DNA of 64,000 bases from Streptomyces regalis (GCF_001509475.1 NZ_LLZG01000388.1:1-64000); one strand, 5' to 3'. Counted from the stretch's first letter, positions 1 to 7,832 are shown. Numbers and translations: made by a program. The notes: a model not told the origin generated them from the sequence alone.

Positions 1-86
1 GCCGCTACGAACGCAAAGCCGACCACTTCCTCGCCTTCACCAGCATCGCCTGCACCCTGATCTGCTACCGCAGGCTCACCAAATGA
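1..86 (+). CDS. IS5-family transposase, C-terminal end (cut by window edge)
   Basis: Only the last 27 codons are visible, reading RYERKADHFLAFTSIACTLI and then CYRRLTK before TGA at 84-86. This ending (K-A-D-H-F-L-A-F-x-x-I-A-x-x-L-I-C-Y-R-R-L) is typical of IS5-family DDE transposases of actinomycetes. Whether the element is intact cannot be judged because the 5' part lies outside the window. It sits about 100 bp from a tRNA gene, a common place for mobile DNA. Confidence 0.75.
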   Translation, partial: RYERKADHFLAFTSIACTLICYRRLTK

Positions 87-143
87 GATGACGTCTTAGT
101 GGACTTTGTGGCACGTGTGTGGCACGGCCGTGATCACGCGAAA

Positions 144-180
144 GGGCCAGTTCGAGGGGATCATGCCTCTGAACTGGCCC
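144..180 (-). terminator. Intrinsic terminator of the tRNA-Arg gene
   Basis: A 14-bp stem (GGGCCAGTTCGAGG paired with CCTC-T-GAACTGGCCC, one bulged base) with an 8-nt loop lies 10 bp beyond the 3' end of the minus-strand tRNA and is followed on that strand by TTT. Position and shape fit a factor-independent terminator. Confidence 0.7.
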
Positions 181-189
181 TTAGCGTTG

Positions 190-262
190 TGCCCCCGGCA
201 GGATTCGAACCTGCGACACCCGCTTTAGGAGAGCGGTGCTCTATCCCCTGAGCTACGAAGGC
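190..262 (-). tRNA. tRNA-Arg (anticodon CCU)
   Basis: On the minus strand this 73-nt segment folds as a full cloverleaf. The acceptor stem pairs GCCTTCG with CGGGGGC (two G-U pairs). The T arm is GCAGG-TTCGAAT-CCTGC. The anticodon arm CCGCT-CTCCTAA-AGCGG places CCT at the anticodon, giving tRNA-Arg for AGG codons. The final base is an A discriminator and CCA is not encoded. tRNA genes are frequent integration sites for actinomycete prophages and integrative plasmids, and the phage-like module starts just upstream. No integrase gene is present nearby, so use as an att site is only inferred. Confidence 0.95.
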
Positions 263-569
263 GGGGAGATCTGTGCGATCCGGCGACTAGCCTAGCGGAT
301 AAGGGATCGAGAGTGGGAAGGTTCTCGTTTCCGCAGGTCAGAACGGATCTGACGAGGCTGGCCGACGGCTCGCGGAGCCGGAAACGTACCCCGTCTGTCC
401 TTGTCTTTCCTCACCTGTCCTCGCCCTTCTGTCCCCACCCTGTCCCCACCGCGTCCCCACCGCGTCCCCACGGGGGAGGTAACGCCTCCCAGGTGGCGAG
501 GGCTGTCTAACGCCGCAGGTGACCGGCTGCTAAGGATTCGAGGGACTACCGCAAAGCGTTCGCGACTGC
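263..569. other. Non-coding stretch between tRNA-Arg and the phage early module
   Basis: I see no convincing gene here; the possible frames have biased, arginine/proline-rich compositions typical of antisense shadows. It holds the 11-bp tandem repeat at 431-474 and otherwise no recognisable RNA gene or integrase fragment. Confidence 0.5.
431..474. repeat. Four tandem 11-bp repeats (GTCCCCACCSY type)
   Basis: GTCCCCAC recurs exactly every 11 bp at 431, 442, 453 and 464, with CC(G/C)(C/T) in between. A period close to the helical turn is compatible with stacked protein sites, but the tract is short and could be simple slippage. It lies between the tRNA and the end of the first phage operon. 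Confidence 0.55.
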
Positions 570-734
570 TCAATGAGACCCACGTCTCACTGCGGTCTCA
601 CCTGCGGCTCGGGGCACCGCCGACTGCGTTGAGCGCCGCGCAGCCTCCTCGCCATCCACCGGGTTGATCCGGTTGTCCCGCGCGTACGACAGCGCCGACA
701 CATTCCACCAGGTCCGAAGTGCCAGCTCGATCAC
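570..734 (-). CDS. Small hypothetical protein (54 aa), end of early operon 1
   Basis: Starts at GTG 734, overlapping the TGA of the upstream gene in a GTGA tetranucleotide, the same coupling used throughout this operon. The product begins VIELALRTWWNVSALSYARD and is followed by NRINPVDGEEAARRSTQSA. No domain is recognised. A 6-bp hairpin (TGAGAC CCAC GTCTCA, 574-589) covers its last codons and may end the operon. Support comes from the coupling and protein-like composition rather than from homology. Confidence 0.5.
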   Translation of the reverse strand: MIELALRTWWNVSALSYARDNRINPVDGEEAARRSTQSAVPRAAGETAVRRGSH

Positions 735-1459
735 CGGCGGTTCAGCCCCGGCACCCTGCCGATGCCCTGGGCCTCCAGCCGGGCGATCGTGCGGCTGGAC
801 TCCGGGATGTCCGCCTCGGGCCCGCAGGCTATGACGAGGGCGCACCGGATCTTGGCTGGGTCGTGCTCGTCGCCGCGGGCGACGCGTAGTACCAGGCGCT
901 CGTGGTGCTGGAATTCCTGCCCGCAGATGCGGCACTGCTCGTGAGGGAAGGAGGGGTTGCGGCCGGCGGCGGTCATGATCCGCTCGTGGTCCCATACTCC
1001 CTCGTCGCCGTGCGTCGCGTCGATGGCGTTGCCCACGTGGAAGTGCTGGCCCGGAGCGTCGTTCAGCTCGAACAGGCACGAGAACACGTCCTCGCTCGTC
1101 CGCTCGTCCCTGATGCTGATGAGCACCATGCCCGGCCGGAAGTTCACGCTGCTACGTAGGTCGAAGTCGAGCGCGGGGATCCGGTGAATGCTCATCTCGA
1201 ACGCCGACTTCGGTTCGTCCTCGTGCTTGGGCATGAGGTCGCACGCGATCGTCGTCAGCCCGTGGATGTCGCCCTTGTCGTTGTACGAGACCTCGAACCG
1301 CATCCAGTCGTGGAGTTGGTTCTCCCGGCCGTCCAGCGGGCACGGCGTTAGCCCCCACAGCAGCGTCCGCGCCGCCATGCCCGTGATCATCTCGGCGTCC
1401 CACTCCCAGGACGTCGGTCGCCGCACGCCGTCCGGCGTCACGATCTCCTGCTCGCTCAT
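731..1459 (-). CDS. Hypothetical phage early protein with C-terminal CxxC (242 aa)
   Basis: ATG at 1459 overlaps the stop of the upstream gene (ATGA), so the longer upstream extension of this frame is rejected. The protein starts MSEQEIVTPDGVRRPTSWEW. A mid-region reads like a beta-rich domain (FELNDAPGQHFHVGNAID) and a C-terminal CRICGQEFQHHE segment has a CxxC followed by two His, a likely zinc knuckle. Family not recognised. It is the penultimate gene of a ten- or eleven-gene minus-strand operon led by the promoter at 6089-6116. Confidence 0.7.
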   Translation of the reverse strand: MSEQEIVTPDGVRRPTSWEWDAEMITGMAARTLLWGLTPCPLDGRENQLHDWMRFEVSYNDKGDIHGLTTIACDLMPKHEDEPKSAFEMSIHRIPALDFDLRSSVNFRPGMVLISIRDERTSEDVFSCLFELNDAPGQHFHVGNAIDATHGDEGVWDHERIMTAAGRNPSFPHEQCRICGQEFQHHERLVLRVARGDEHDPAKIRCALVIACGPEADIPESSRTIARLEAQGIGRVPGLNRR

Positions 1460-1923
1460 TTCCCTGCCTTCTTTCGGCGCTCCAGCATTCGCGCCTTGAT
1501 CTGGAACTGCGTCGGTTTGGTGTATGCGTGGGTGCCCCACGTGGTCGGCTGCTCGCCGTGCCTGCGGGTGAGTCCGCAGTACCGGCAGCCCATCGGGTCG
1601 GCGTCCGGGCGCACCGGGGCGGCGCCCGCGGGGCGCAGCGTCGACGAGGAGTCGTTGGTGTGCCGGATGACGAGCTCGCTGTACTCGACGGCGACGGTCG
1701 CGCCCTTGCTGATGCCGCGCACGACGAGCGCCACCACGAGCCATCGCGGCCACGGGCCCTCGACGTTCGTTACGCCGTACGCGGTCCGGTACGTCTCGTC
1801 GAACTCGCTGACGTCGACGGGCACCAGGGCCTCGGCTTCGGCCCGTAGCTCCTCTGCTGTGCGGCCGCCGGGCGGCGGAGGGAACATCTCCGCCGCCACG
1901 GCCGCGCTGATCGCGTCACTCAC
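1456..1923 (-). CDS. Hypothetical protein with CxxC zinc knuckle (155 aa)
   Basis: Begins MSDAISAAVAAEMFPPPPGG. An acidic N-terminal half is followed by a hydrophobic strand (WLVVALVVRGISKG) and a C-terminal MGCRYCGLTRRHGEQ segment with CxxC and a downstream His, probably metal-binding. The C-terminus is basic (KARMLERRKKAGK), suggesting contact with nucleic acid. It overlaps the upstream gene by 8 bp and the downstream one by 4 bp. Family unknown to me. Confidence 0.7.
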   Translation of the reverse strand: MSDAISAAVAAEMFPPPPGGRTAEELRAEAEALVPVDVSEFDETYRTAYGVTNVEGPWPRWLVVALVVRGISKGATVAVEYSELVIRHTNDSSSTLRPAGAAPVRPDADPMGCRYCGLTRRHGEQPTTWGTHAYTKPTQFQIKARMLERRKKAGK

Positions 1924-2386
1924 TCGGAAGCCCTGCCGCTTCGCACTCGTCGCACTGCTGGGAGCACAGCGCCGCTTCGCCCTGCATCTGGCCCGTGCCG
2001 CACGAGTGGCAGTTCGCCCGGCCGCGCGTGGTGAAGACGACCTGGCTCGAGCCGCATCCGGTGCAGCGCGCCCCGTGGAGGCGGGGCGGCTTCCCGTCCT
2101 CGTCCGGCTCGCCGGCGGCGTAGCCGAGGAGTTGGATGTGCGCGCTCAGCATGTCCACCTCGGGGATGTCCGGCTCACGGTTGAGGTGCAACCACACCTG
2201 GTGGCCGACGGTCCGGTTCGAGGTGAGCGGGTGGGCTTCCACGGTGGTGGTCCAGCACTGGCCGTCCGGCTTGCGGCCGGTGCCGTCTTCGGTGGCCTCG
2301 TAGAAGGTCGCCGCCCAAACGGCCCGTGTCTCGTCGCCCAGGCCAGGCCGCATCGCGGTTGCGTGCGGTATGCGCGTCGTGGTCAC
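1916..2386 (-). CDS. Zinc-ribbon hypothetical protein (156 aa)
   Basis: GTG at 2386 overlaps the TGA of the preceding gene (GTGA), which sets the start. The central part contains TTTVEAHPLTSNRTVGHQVW. The C-terminus carries CTGCGSSQVVF, then CHSCGTGQ, then CSQQCDEC: at least three CxxC-type pairs, consistent with a zinc ribbon plus an extra knuckle. A nucleic-acid or protein adaptor role in the early operon is plausible, but no named family is recognised. Confidence 0.7.
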   Translation of the reverse strand: MTTTRIPHATAMRPGLGDETRAVWAATFYEATEDGTGRKPDGQCWTTTVEAHPLTSNRTVGHQVWLHLNREPDIPEVDMLSAHIQLLGYAAGEPDEDGKPPRLHGARCTGCGSSQVVFTTRGRANCHSCGTGQMQGEAALCSQQCDECEAAGLPSE

Positions 2387-2901
2387 AGCCAGCGCCCTTC
2401 GTTGTCGCGGGTGGTCAGGCGCATGGCTTTCTGATCGGCCTCGTACCAGAGGGTCAGGCGTGGCAGGGCGCTGATGTGTTCGGTGTGCATCACCACGAGC
2501 CGGTTGCCGTCGCGGTTGTAGTGGCCTTTGTCCCACTGCATGCGGCCGGTGTGGTCCCAGTACAGGCCCGAGTGGACGAGCCAGACGCGGCGCAGGTCGG
2601 CGTCGTAGTCGTGGACCTCCCAGACGTCGGCCGGGCCGTGTGCGTCGCGCGGCCACGACTGGGCGGTTCCGATCGGGCGGCCGAGCTCGTGCTGCGTCTT
2701 CAGCTTGACCGGTGTCAGAGGGTGCGCCGGCCGCATGTGCCGGTACTGCATCCCGGAGATCAGCTCCCGCGCGGTGATGGCCTCGCCGCCGCGGTCGATG
2801 GTCATCACGTCGTCGGCCACGTCGTTGTAGACGTGAAAGTTCCAGCGTGCGCCGTCGCGGGCCAGGAACGTCTCGCCGACGTTGATCCCGTTGTAGCTCA
2901 T
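2383..2901 (-). CDS. Hypothetical early protein (172 aa)
   Basis: ATG 2901 overlaps the upstream stop (ATGA). The sequence starts MSYNGINVGETFLARDGARW and is rich in aromatic and charged residues (WEVHDYDADLRRVWLVHSGLYWDH) in a beta-strand pattern. No metal-binding or catalytic motif stands out. It lies directly downstream of the YgjP-like peptidase gene and is translationally coupled to it. Confidence 0.7.
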   Translation of the reverse strand: MSYNGINVGETFLARDGARWNFHVYNDVADDVMTIDRGGEAITARELISGMQYRHMRPAHPLTPVKLKTQHELGRPIGTAQSWPRDAHGPADVWEVHDYDADLRRVWLVHSGLYWDHTGRMQWDKGHYNRDGNRLVVMHTEHISALPRLTLWYEADQKAMRLTTRDNEGRWL

Positions 2902-3695
2902 CGCTCGATCACGCCCGGGTGGGAGAGCGCGATCGAGCCCTCGCGGACCGGCTTCACGTAGGCGTGCTCGACCTCTCGGCCGTCGTGGGGGTCCTTGCTG
3001 GGGGCGGTGAGGTTGCCGAGCCAGAGGTTGCGGAGACCGTGGTCGAGTTGTTGGGGGTCGGCGACGGTGTGGAGGTTGAGGGTGCGGTGGATGAGTTCGT
3101 GGAGGAGCGGTTCGCCGAGCTGGATGGTGGCCCAGTGGAGGGTGAGTCCGCGGGTGGAGTGGTGGTGGGCTCGGGAGGTGCGAAGGCGTGTCGAGAATGA
3201 GACCCGTATGCCCATGTTTATGAAGTGTGCAGCTATTTGAGGGTCGATGATTTTCAGCCACTTCTGGCCAGTGATGGCATGGAAGTTGATGAGGTGATGT
3301 CGGGCTTTGTGCAGGTTTGCCGACGCGCTGTGACGCATGGAGAGCCAGCGGTCGGTCCCAACGCCCTGGTGGCGCTGGATCGGCTCGACCTGCTGGGTGT
3401 CAGAGACGATCCGGAGGCGGTGAGACTGTCTGAGGATGGTGAACTCCTCGCCGGTGTCGAGGACCTTGATCGGCCTGTTGGGTGTCGTGTCGGCGATGCG
3501 GTTGAGCTTCCGGTAGATCCATCGGCGGCGGCGCCGGGCGAGGTCGGCTGCTTGCGTGTCGGTGGTGTGGTGCGGCCCGCGGACGACGACCTGTCCGGTG
3601 GAGGTGACGTCGACGTCCAGGGTGGTGCGGTCGCTGGTTCGCACGCTGATCGTGATGTCGCCGACGGTGATGGTGCGTTGGGTCTTATAGGTCAC
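2898..3695 (-). CDS. YgjP/WLM-like zinc metallopeptidase (265 aa)
   Basis: A basic RRRRRWIYRKLN segment near residues 54-65 and a late H199-E-L-I-H203 motif (LLHELIHRTLNLH) reproduce the layout of the YgjP-like (DUF45) metallopeptidase family. In that family a helix with arginines precedes the gluzincin-type HExxH. Start chosen at GTG 3695 with AGGAC upstream. YgjP-like proteins are often found near restriction-modification genes, and a phage early operon is a less usual setting. The substrate is unknown. HExxH is intact, but the usual downstream NH...FW signature is altered, so activity is inferred only. Confidence 0.65.
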   Translation of the reverse strand: MTYKTQRTITVGDITISVRTSDRTTLDVDVTSTGQVVVRGPHHTTDTQAADLARRRRRWIYRKLNRIADTTPNRPIKVLDTGEEFTILRQSHRLRIVSDTQQVEPIQRHQGVGTDRWLSMRHSASANLHKARHHLINFHAITGQKWLKIIDPQIAAHFINMGIRVSFSTRLRTSRAHHHSTRGLTLHWATIQLGEPLLHELIHRTLNLHTVADPQQLDHGLRNLWLGNLTAPSKDPHDGREVEHAYVKPVREGSIALSHPGVIER

Positions 3696-3730
3696 TGCAC
3701 TGGCGTCCTGTTCATGGTGCTTGTGGCGGG

Positions 3731-3759
3731 TGTGGGCGGGCCCGTGAGGCCCGCCCACA
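3731..3759 (-). terminator. Perfect 12-bp GC hairpin between two early genes
   Basis: TGTGGGCGGGCC and GGCCCGCCCACA flank a 5-nt loop (CGTGA) just after the gene ending at 3766 and before the peptidase gene. There is no U tract, as is common for Streptomyces terminators and attenuators. It probably lowers read-through to the distal part of operon 1. Confidence 0.55.
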
Positions 3760-3765
3760 GGGTTG

Positions 3766-4137
3766 TCAGTGCCGGTTACAGACCCAGGTCTTCGGTTCGC
3801 CGTTGGCGACGAGTTCGAGTTCGGTCTCGGTGCTCTGGTCGCACAGCTGGCAGGTGACGTGGACGGTGCGAAGCATCCGCAGGGGCCGTATTGGTTCGTC
3901 GATGTGCAGCGTGATCGGGGTGGTCTTGCCAGGGACGGTGATGATCAGTTGAGAGGGCAGATCAGGGTGGGCTGTCGTCTGCTCGACGAGCAGGTGCTCG
4001 CCCGGGTTCTCGTGAAGGGCGAAGGTGTCGCCTACCTGGAGGCGTGAGGCCGGAAGAGCCGAGGGGAGCGCGATGGTGACCATGAAGCCTTTGGCCTGGC
4101 GAGGGTTGGGCATGGGCGGGTTCGGCGCGGAGTTCAT
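3766..4137 (-). CDS. Hypothetical protein with paired CxxC (123 aa)
   Basis: ATG 4137 overlaps the stop of the HTH gene upstream (ATGA). After a proline-rich N-terminus the protein has a beta-rich core (VGDTFALHENPGEHLLVEQT) and ends with VTCQLCDQS...WVCNRH, a CxxC plus a final Cys/His pair suggesting one zinc site. No known family is recognised. Confidence 0.65.
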   Translation of the reverse strand: MNSAPNPPMPNPRQAKGFMVTIALPSALPASRLQVGDTFALHENPGEHLLVEQTTAHPDLPSQLIITVPGKTTPITLHIDEPIRPLRMLRTVHVTCQLCDQSTETELELVANGEPKTWVCNRH

Positions 4138-4661
4138 GGCTGGTCTTTCTGGTGTGGTGCGGTGGTCTGCTTGAGGTGAGGGGCGGCCGGGTTGGTGCAT
4201 GGCGGGCTGAGGTGGCGGTAGGCGCGATTGGCGATGAGTTCGGTGGTCAGCTGGGTTCGGGCTTTGCGTAGCCGCTGCCGGGCGGTGCGCAGGCGGGTTT
4301 CTGCGCCGGCGAGGGTTTGTCGGTGGCGGTCGACGAGTTCGGTGAGGCGGGCGACCTGCTGCGTGTAGTGCTGGACTTCGCCTGCACGGAGTTCGACGGC
4401 TGGCCTTCGAGGCTGGTGTGTACTTGCGGTCTTGCGGGGCTTGTTGCGCTGGGCGCGGGCGAAGTCGACGAGTTCTTCGCGGACGACGTACTTGACCCGC
4501 TTGGTGAGAGGGCCGGTCAGCAGCACCAGGCGCGGGAAGTTGGCGTGGCGGGCCGCCCAGTTGCTGACGGCGGATCGGCTGACACCGACGAGTCGCGCAC
4601 CGTCAGCGAGCGTGATCAGCTCCTCCTCGCGCCCTTTGTATTCGGGCCGGAGCCAGGTCAC
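4134..4661 (-). CDS. HTH DNA-binding protein with coiled-coil tail (175 aa)
   Basis: The start is GTG 4661, overlapping the upstream TGA as GTGA. Residues about 15-60 (ITLADGARLVGVSRSAVSNW, then a wing-like segment ending VREELVDFARAQ) form a helix-turn-helix of the MerR/AlpA-excisionase kind. The second half is a long charged helix (VARLTELVDRHRQTLAGAET...) likely to form a coiled coil and dimerise. It could regulate the early operons or act as a small terminase-like or accessory replication protein; a regulator is the simpler reading. Confidence 0.7.
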   Translation of the reverse strand: MTWLRPEYKGREEELITLADGARLVGVSRSAVSNWAARHANFPRLVLLTGPLTKRVKYVVREELVDFARAQRNKPRKTASTHQPRRPAVELRAGEVQHYTQQVARLTELVDRHRQTLAGAETRLRTARQRLRKARTQLTTELIANRAYRHLSPPCTNPAAPHLKQTTAPHQKDQP

Positions 4662-4939
4662 TGCTTCCACGGGTGTTGTCCTTGCTGGTTGGTACGGGTG
4701 CGCGGGAGGTAGCGGTAGGCGTGGCCCTCGATGAGCTCCCTGATCTCTGCGCTGGCCGATACATCGCCTGGGGTGTGCTCGGCGCGGGTGGCGACGGGGC
4801 GCTGGTGTCCGGTGCACCAGCGCGTCCAGTGCCACAGGGAGCCGTCGGGTGCGATGTAGGGGCGGGTGAGGTCGTAGGTGACGCTTCCGAAGGCGTAGAT
4901 GGTGGTGGGGAAGCCTGCTTGCCAGGGAAGTCCGCTCAT
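4658..4939 (-). CDS. Hypothetical early protein (93 aa)
   Basis: ATG 4939 overlaps the upstream stop (ATGA). The small protein begins MSGLPWQAGFPTTIYAFGSV and contains WHWTRWCTGHQRPVATRAEH. No domain recognised. Strict coupling on both sides argues that it is expressed with the HTH protein that follows. Confidence 0.65.
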   Translation of the reverse strand: MSGLPWQAGFPTTIYAFGSVTYDLTRPYIAPDGSLWHWTRWCTGHQRPVATRAEHTPGDVSASAEIRELIEGHAYRYLPRTRTNQQGQHPWKQ

Positions 4940-5382
4940 CGCTGATCTGCCTGCCGCTGGGCGTAGATCTCGGCTGCGCTGTCGTCGCCGGGTGCGCCGA
5001 GGGCGATCGACAAGGCGGTGAGGAGTCCGGTGACGATGGCGGACATCTCGAAGCGGTGCGCAGGTGTCATGGCGGAGTGGGCGGGCAGTTCGATGTCGGC
5101 GAGGAGCTGGGCGCGCAGCCGGTTGACCTCGTCGGCGATCTGGCGGCAGACCGGTTCGAGATGACGCTGGTGGTGGCGTCGGGCAGCGGCTTGCTGCTGC
5201 TGGTCGCCCGCGTGCAGCCGTCGACAACTGCCGCACAGGTGCCCTGGGGCTGGTTCGGGAATCTCGCGCAGGGAGAGGCGGCCGCAACGGGTGAGGACGA
5301 GTTGGTTGGGGTCGGCCGGCCAGGTGGTCGTGGTCACGAGGTGGGGTTTGCCGGAGACGGACGTGCCGTACACGAGAGTCAT
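4936..5382 (-). CDS. Hypothetical early protein with CxxC (148 aa)
   Basis: ATG 5382 overlaps the stop of the first gene of the operon (ATGA). It has one CGSC pair (HLCGSCRRLHAGD) preceded by a lone Cys (LTRCGRLSLREI), then a helical Gln/His-rich segment and a hydrophobic helix near the C-terminus (MSAIVTGLLTALSIALGAPG). Possibly a single zinc site plus a dimer helix. Family unknown. Confidence 0.65.
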   Translation of the reverse strand: MTLVYGTSVSGKPHLVTTTTWPADPNQLVLTRCGRLSLREIPEPAPGHLCGSCRRLHAGDQQQQAAARRHHQRHLEPVCRQIADEVNRLRAQLLADIELPAHSAMTPAHRFEMSAIVTGLLTALSIALGAPGDDSAAEIYAQRQADQR

Positions 5383-6032
5383 CGGCTCGTGTTCTCGTTG
5401 ACGAGGGTCAGGAGGAACGCGAGGTCGGCCGGGGCGTGGATGAAGAGATCTGCTGCTGTCTCCGCGGCGGCGAGGGCTTGTTCGGGCTGCTCGTCGTCGG
5501 GTGCGTGATTGCACAGGACTTCGGCGACGCGTGCGCCGCCCGGTTCGAGGATCTCGAGCGAGGTGTGCACGGCGTCGGGATCGTCGGCGTCGACCAGGCC
5601 GCCGTTGTCGGTCCAGTCGGTGCGGTGGAGTTCGAGCGGGGGCAGGTTCGCTGCTTCAAGTCGTGCGGTGATCGCGGCGATGCGTTCGGCGCGGTCGCGG
5701 TCTGCCTGGGTCCAGCGGGCGTGCTGGTCACGGGTGGCGAACCAGTGGTAGCCGCGCTGCCCGTGGATGGTGGTGGTGTCGAAAGCGGTGCCGAGGATCT
5801 CTCGCCACTTGGGTGAGGGGAGCCGGACGAGGTCGCCGTCGGCGTGCAGGCGGTCGATGAGCTGGACGCATTCGAGGCTGCCGTCGGGCAGGTCCTGGAC
5901 GGTGCGGTAGGTGTCGCGGTCGTACCCGGCGGCCCAGAACACGACCGTGACGAGGTCGTACCGCTGCAGGGGGCGGCCTGCGGCTTCCAGCGCGTTGAGG
6001 ATGGCGTTGCGGTTGAGGGTGATGGGTGTCAT
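5379..6032 (-). CDS. First gene of early operon 1; winged-helix-like hypothetical (217 aa)
   Basis: ATG 6032 with GGAACC upstream lies about 55 bp downstream of promoter cassette P1. Residues 1-60 (ITLNRNAILNALEAAGRPLQ, then RYDLVTVVFWAAGYDRD) resemble a small winged helix, and residues 85-115 include a WREILGTAFDTTTIHGQRGY segment. The C-terminal third is acidic. The function is not recognised; a DNA-binding or regulatory role at the head of the operon is a guess from the fold-like N-terminus. Confidence 0.65.
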   Translation of the reverse strand: MTPITLNRNAILNALEAAGRPLQRYDLVTVVFWAAGYDRDTYRTVQDLPDGSLECVQLIDRLHADGDLVRLPSPKWREILGTAFDTTTIHGQRGYHWFATRDQHARWTQADRDRAERIAAITARLEAANLPPLELHRTDWTDNGGLVDADDPDAVHTSLEILEPGGARVAEVLCNHAPDDEQPEQALAAAETAADLFIHAPADLAFLLTLVNENTSR

Positions 6033-6088
6033 GTCGGTGGTTCCGTTCGTGGTGCTTGGGAGGTGGCGCCCCCTCCATCTATAACTAA

Positions 6089-6116
6089 ATTCTACTCTTC
6101 ACATAGGGGGCGTCAA
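6089..6116 (-). promoter_or_regulatory. Early promoter cassette P1
   Basis: Minus-strand -35 TTGACG and -10 TAGAAT are separated by 16 bp. The -10 is embedded in AGAGTAGAATTTAGTTATAG, and the -35 is preceded by CCTGCATAAACGGGT. The same layout recurs at six other sites (P2-P7). Just after the start region the leader can fold GGAGG...CCTCC. It drives the operon from 6032 down to 570. The spacing and hexamers fit the housekeeping sigma; the shared flanks suggest a common phage regulator. Confidence 0.85.
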
Positions 6117-6149
6117 ACCCGTTTATGCAGGTCAACAGGCGGGTGTTCG

Positions 6150-7832
6150 TCAGGCGGCGGCAGGCTCGGCGTCTTCGTCCGCCTGCTTCTCCGCCTCGGC
6201 GGCGGCCAGGGTCTCGGCCAGCTTCTGTGCCCGCACTTCGGCGCTCGCCAGCGTCTCCGCTTCGATGTCGGAGAAGGCATAGCCCTCGGACTTCAGGAAC
6301 CTCAACCAGGCGGCGGTGGTGGAGCTGATGTCGCCGCGCCAGGCGCTGTCGCCCATGGCCTGCTGCTCGTGCGCGGCGCAGACCAGTGCGAGAAGGATCT
6401 GCCACCGGCGTGATGCCGGTGTCTTCGCGATCACCTCGGCGAAGGGATCACCGACCCGGGTCCACTTGTTGCGGCCCTCGTTCGGGTCGGCAACGCGCAG
6501 GAACGCCGCCGTCAGAGTGGTGTCGCCAGTCTCGACGAAGTGCTCGTACAGGTAACTCGTGCCGGTGAGCGTCGACATGATCAGCGCCCACGCCGCAGGC
6601 GAGGCATCTCCCTTACGCGTGCACAGGGTGGCGAGGAACTCGTGCCGCACCAGCCTGGCTGCCCGCCACGCCTTGTTGTTGCGGATGACGGTGCGCCGCT
6701 CCTCCTTCTCCGCCTCTCTGTCCTTGTGCTCCCGGGCATCCTTCGGGGCGTCGGGGCCGAGCCTGTGGCCGCACTTCGTCCAGTCCTGGCACAGCCACAC
6801 CGCCACCGGCTCATCCCGGTCGAGGAATGCGGCATGGCCGGGGCAGTCGCGGTGCCCCTCGGGTGTGACCGCCTCGCCGTCCACCGTCACAAGGTCGGTG
6901 AGCGGGCGGGCGGCGGTCTTCGCCCAGTTCCAGGATCGCTCGACGAGTGGAATGCCGGCGGTGGCCAGTTCCTCGGTGAGCTTCTCGCGCGCCGCTCGAT
7001 CGGCCTTCTGGTCACGCAACTCCTGCATGGTGTGCGCCCAGTTGCCGCGCTGCCCCTTCCCCTCGCTCAGGTCACTTCGCTTGGCACTCTGGAGCCACCG
7101 CAGCGCGTGGTCGAGGTCCTCGACCTCGTGCAGGTCGGCGAGTTCCACGAAGTCGAAGTCGTACGAGAGGGCCTTGGTGAGGTTCTCGTTGCTCAGCTTG
7201 TTGGCCGTCTCGGCAGCCTTCACCTGCTCTGGAGTCAGCCCCAGGGATCGGGCGTGCTTCGCCTTGCGGGTCTTGCTGATCTTCATGAGCGACAACTGGC
7301 GTACGGCGTCGATGTCATCGCGTACGGAGGCGGCCTTGCGGTGCTTGTTCTCGATCAGGCTGAGTGTCAGCGCGTCATCGTCCACGCCCTTGAGGTCGGT
7401 ACGGATGATCGCCGGGACCAGCCGGTGGCGACGGCCAGCGGCTATCGCCTTCTCCGCGGCGAGGACCGCGGCCTTGAAGCGGCGCTGGCCGAAGATGATG
7501 CCGAGCGTCTCTCCGTCGTCCTGCGGGCGTAGCAGTAGCGGGCTCTGCACGCCGATCTCGTCGACGGAGGCGATCAGCTCCGCATCCGGCTCGGTGGTGT
7601 CCTCAACCTCCTCGCTGCCCTCTTCCTCGTCACCCTCGTCGTCCTGCTCTGCGCTGCTCACAGGGGCGGACGGTCGGGGCTTGCGGTGGTTGTAGGGGTC
7701 GACCACCAGGGTGCGCGGATCGACCCAGGCGAACGTGCCAGCGAATGCCTCGATGCCGACGGGCGGTTCGGTCACCGCCTCGGCTTCGATGTCGGCGGTG
7801 CTCACGGGTGCTGCGGTGTCAATGACGGTCAT
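6150..7832 (-). CDS. ParB/RepB/Spo0J-like protein (560 aa)
   Basis: Residues 35-150 form a ParB N-terminal domain: WVDPRTLVVDPYNHRKP, then LIASVDEIGVQSPLLLRPQD, GIIFGQRRFKAAVLAAEKA and LSLIENKHRKAASVRDDIDA. This is followed by a HTH-like KARSLGLTPEQ region. An acidic insert (about residues 58-85) interrupts the fold. The C-terminal 300 residues are an actinophage/plasmid-specific extension with CxxxxxxxxxC-type motifs (DCPGHAAFLD...LCQDWTKCGH). Known ParB proteins bind centromere-like sites and CTP; here it could serve plasmid-like maintenance or phage DNA replication. No ParA partner is nearby. Confidence 0.85.
   Translation of the reverse strand: MTVIDTAAPVSTADIEAEAVTEPPVGIEAFAGTFAWVDPRTLVVDPYNHRKPRPSAPVSSAEQDDEGDEEEGSEEVEDTTEPDAELIASVDEIGVQSPLLLRPQDDGETLGIIFGQRRFKAAVLAAEKAIAAGRRHRLVPAIIRTDLKGVDDDALTLSLIENKHRKAASVRDDIDAVRQLSLMKISKTRKAKHARSLGLTPEQVKAAETANKLSNENLTKALSYDFDFVELADLHEVEDLDHALRWLQSAKRSDLSEGKGQRGNWAHTMQELRDQKADRAAREKLTEELATAGIPLVERSWNWAKTAARPLTDLVTVDGEAVTPEGHRDCPGHAAFLDRDEPVAVWLCQDWTKCGHRLGPDAPKDAREHKDREAEKEERRTVIRNNKAWRAARLVRHEFLATLCTRKGDASPAAWALIMSTLTGTSYLYEHFVETGDTTLTAAFLRVADPNEGRNKWTRVGDPFAEVIAKTPASRRWQILLALVCAAHEQQAMGDSAWRGDISSTTAAWLRFLKSEGYAFSDIEAETLASAEVRAQKLAETLAAAEAEKQADEDAEPAAA

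Noticed and set aside
431..474. 11-bp repeats as replication iterons
   Set aside because: Only four short copies, no nearby rep gene and no AT-rich tract; kept only as a plain repeat.
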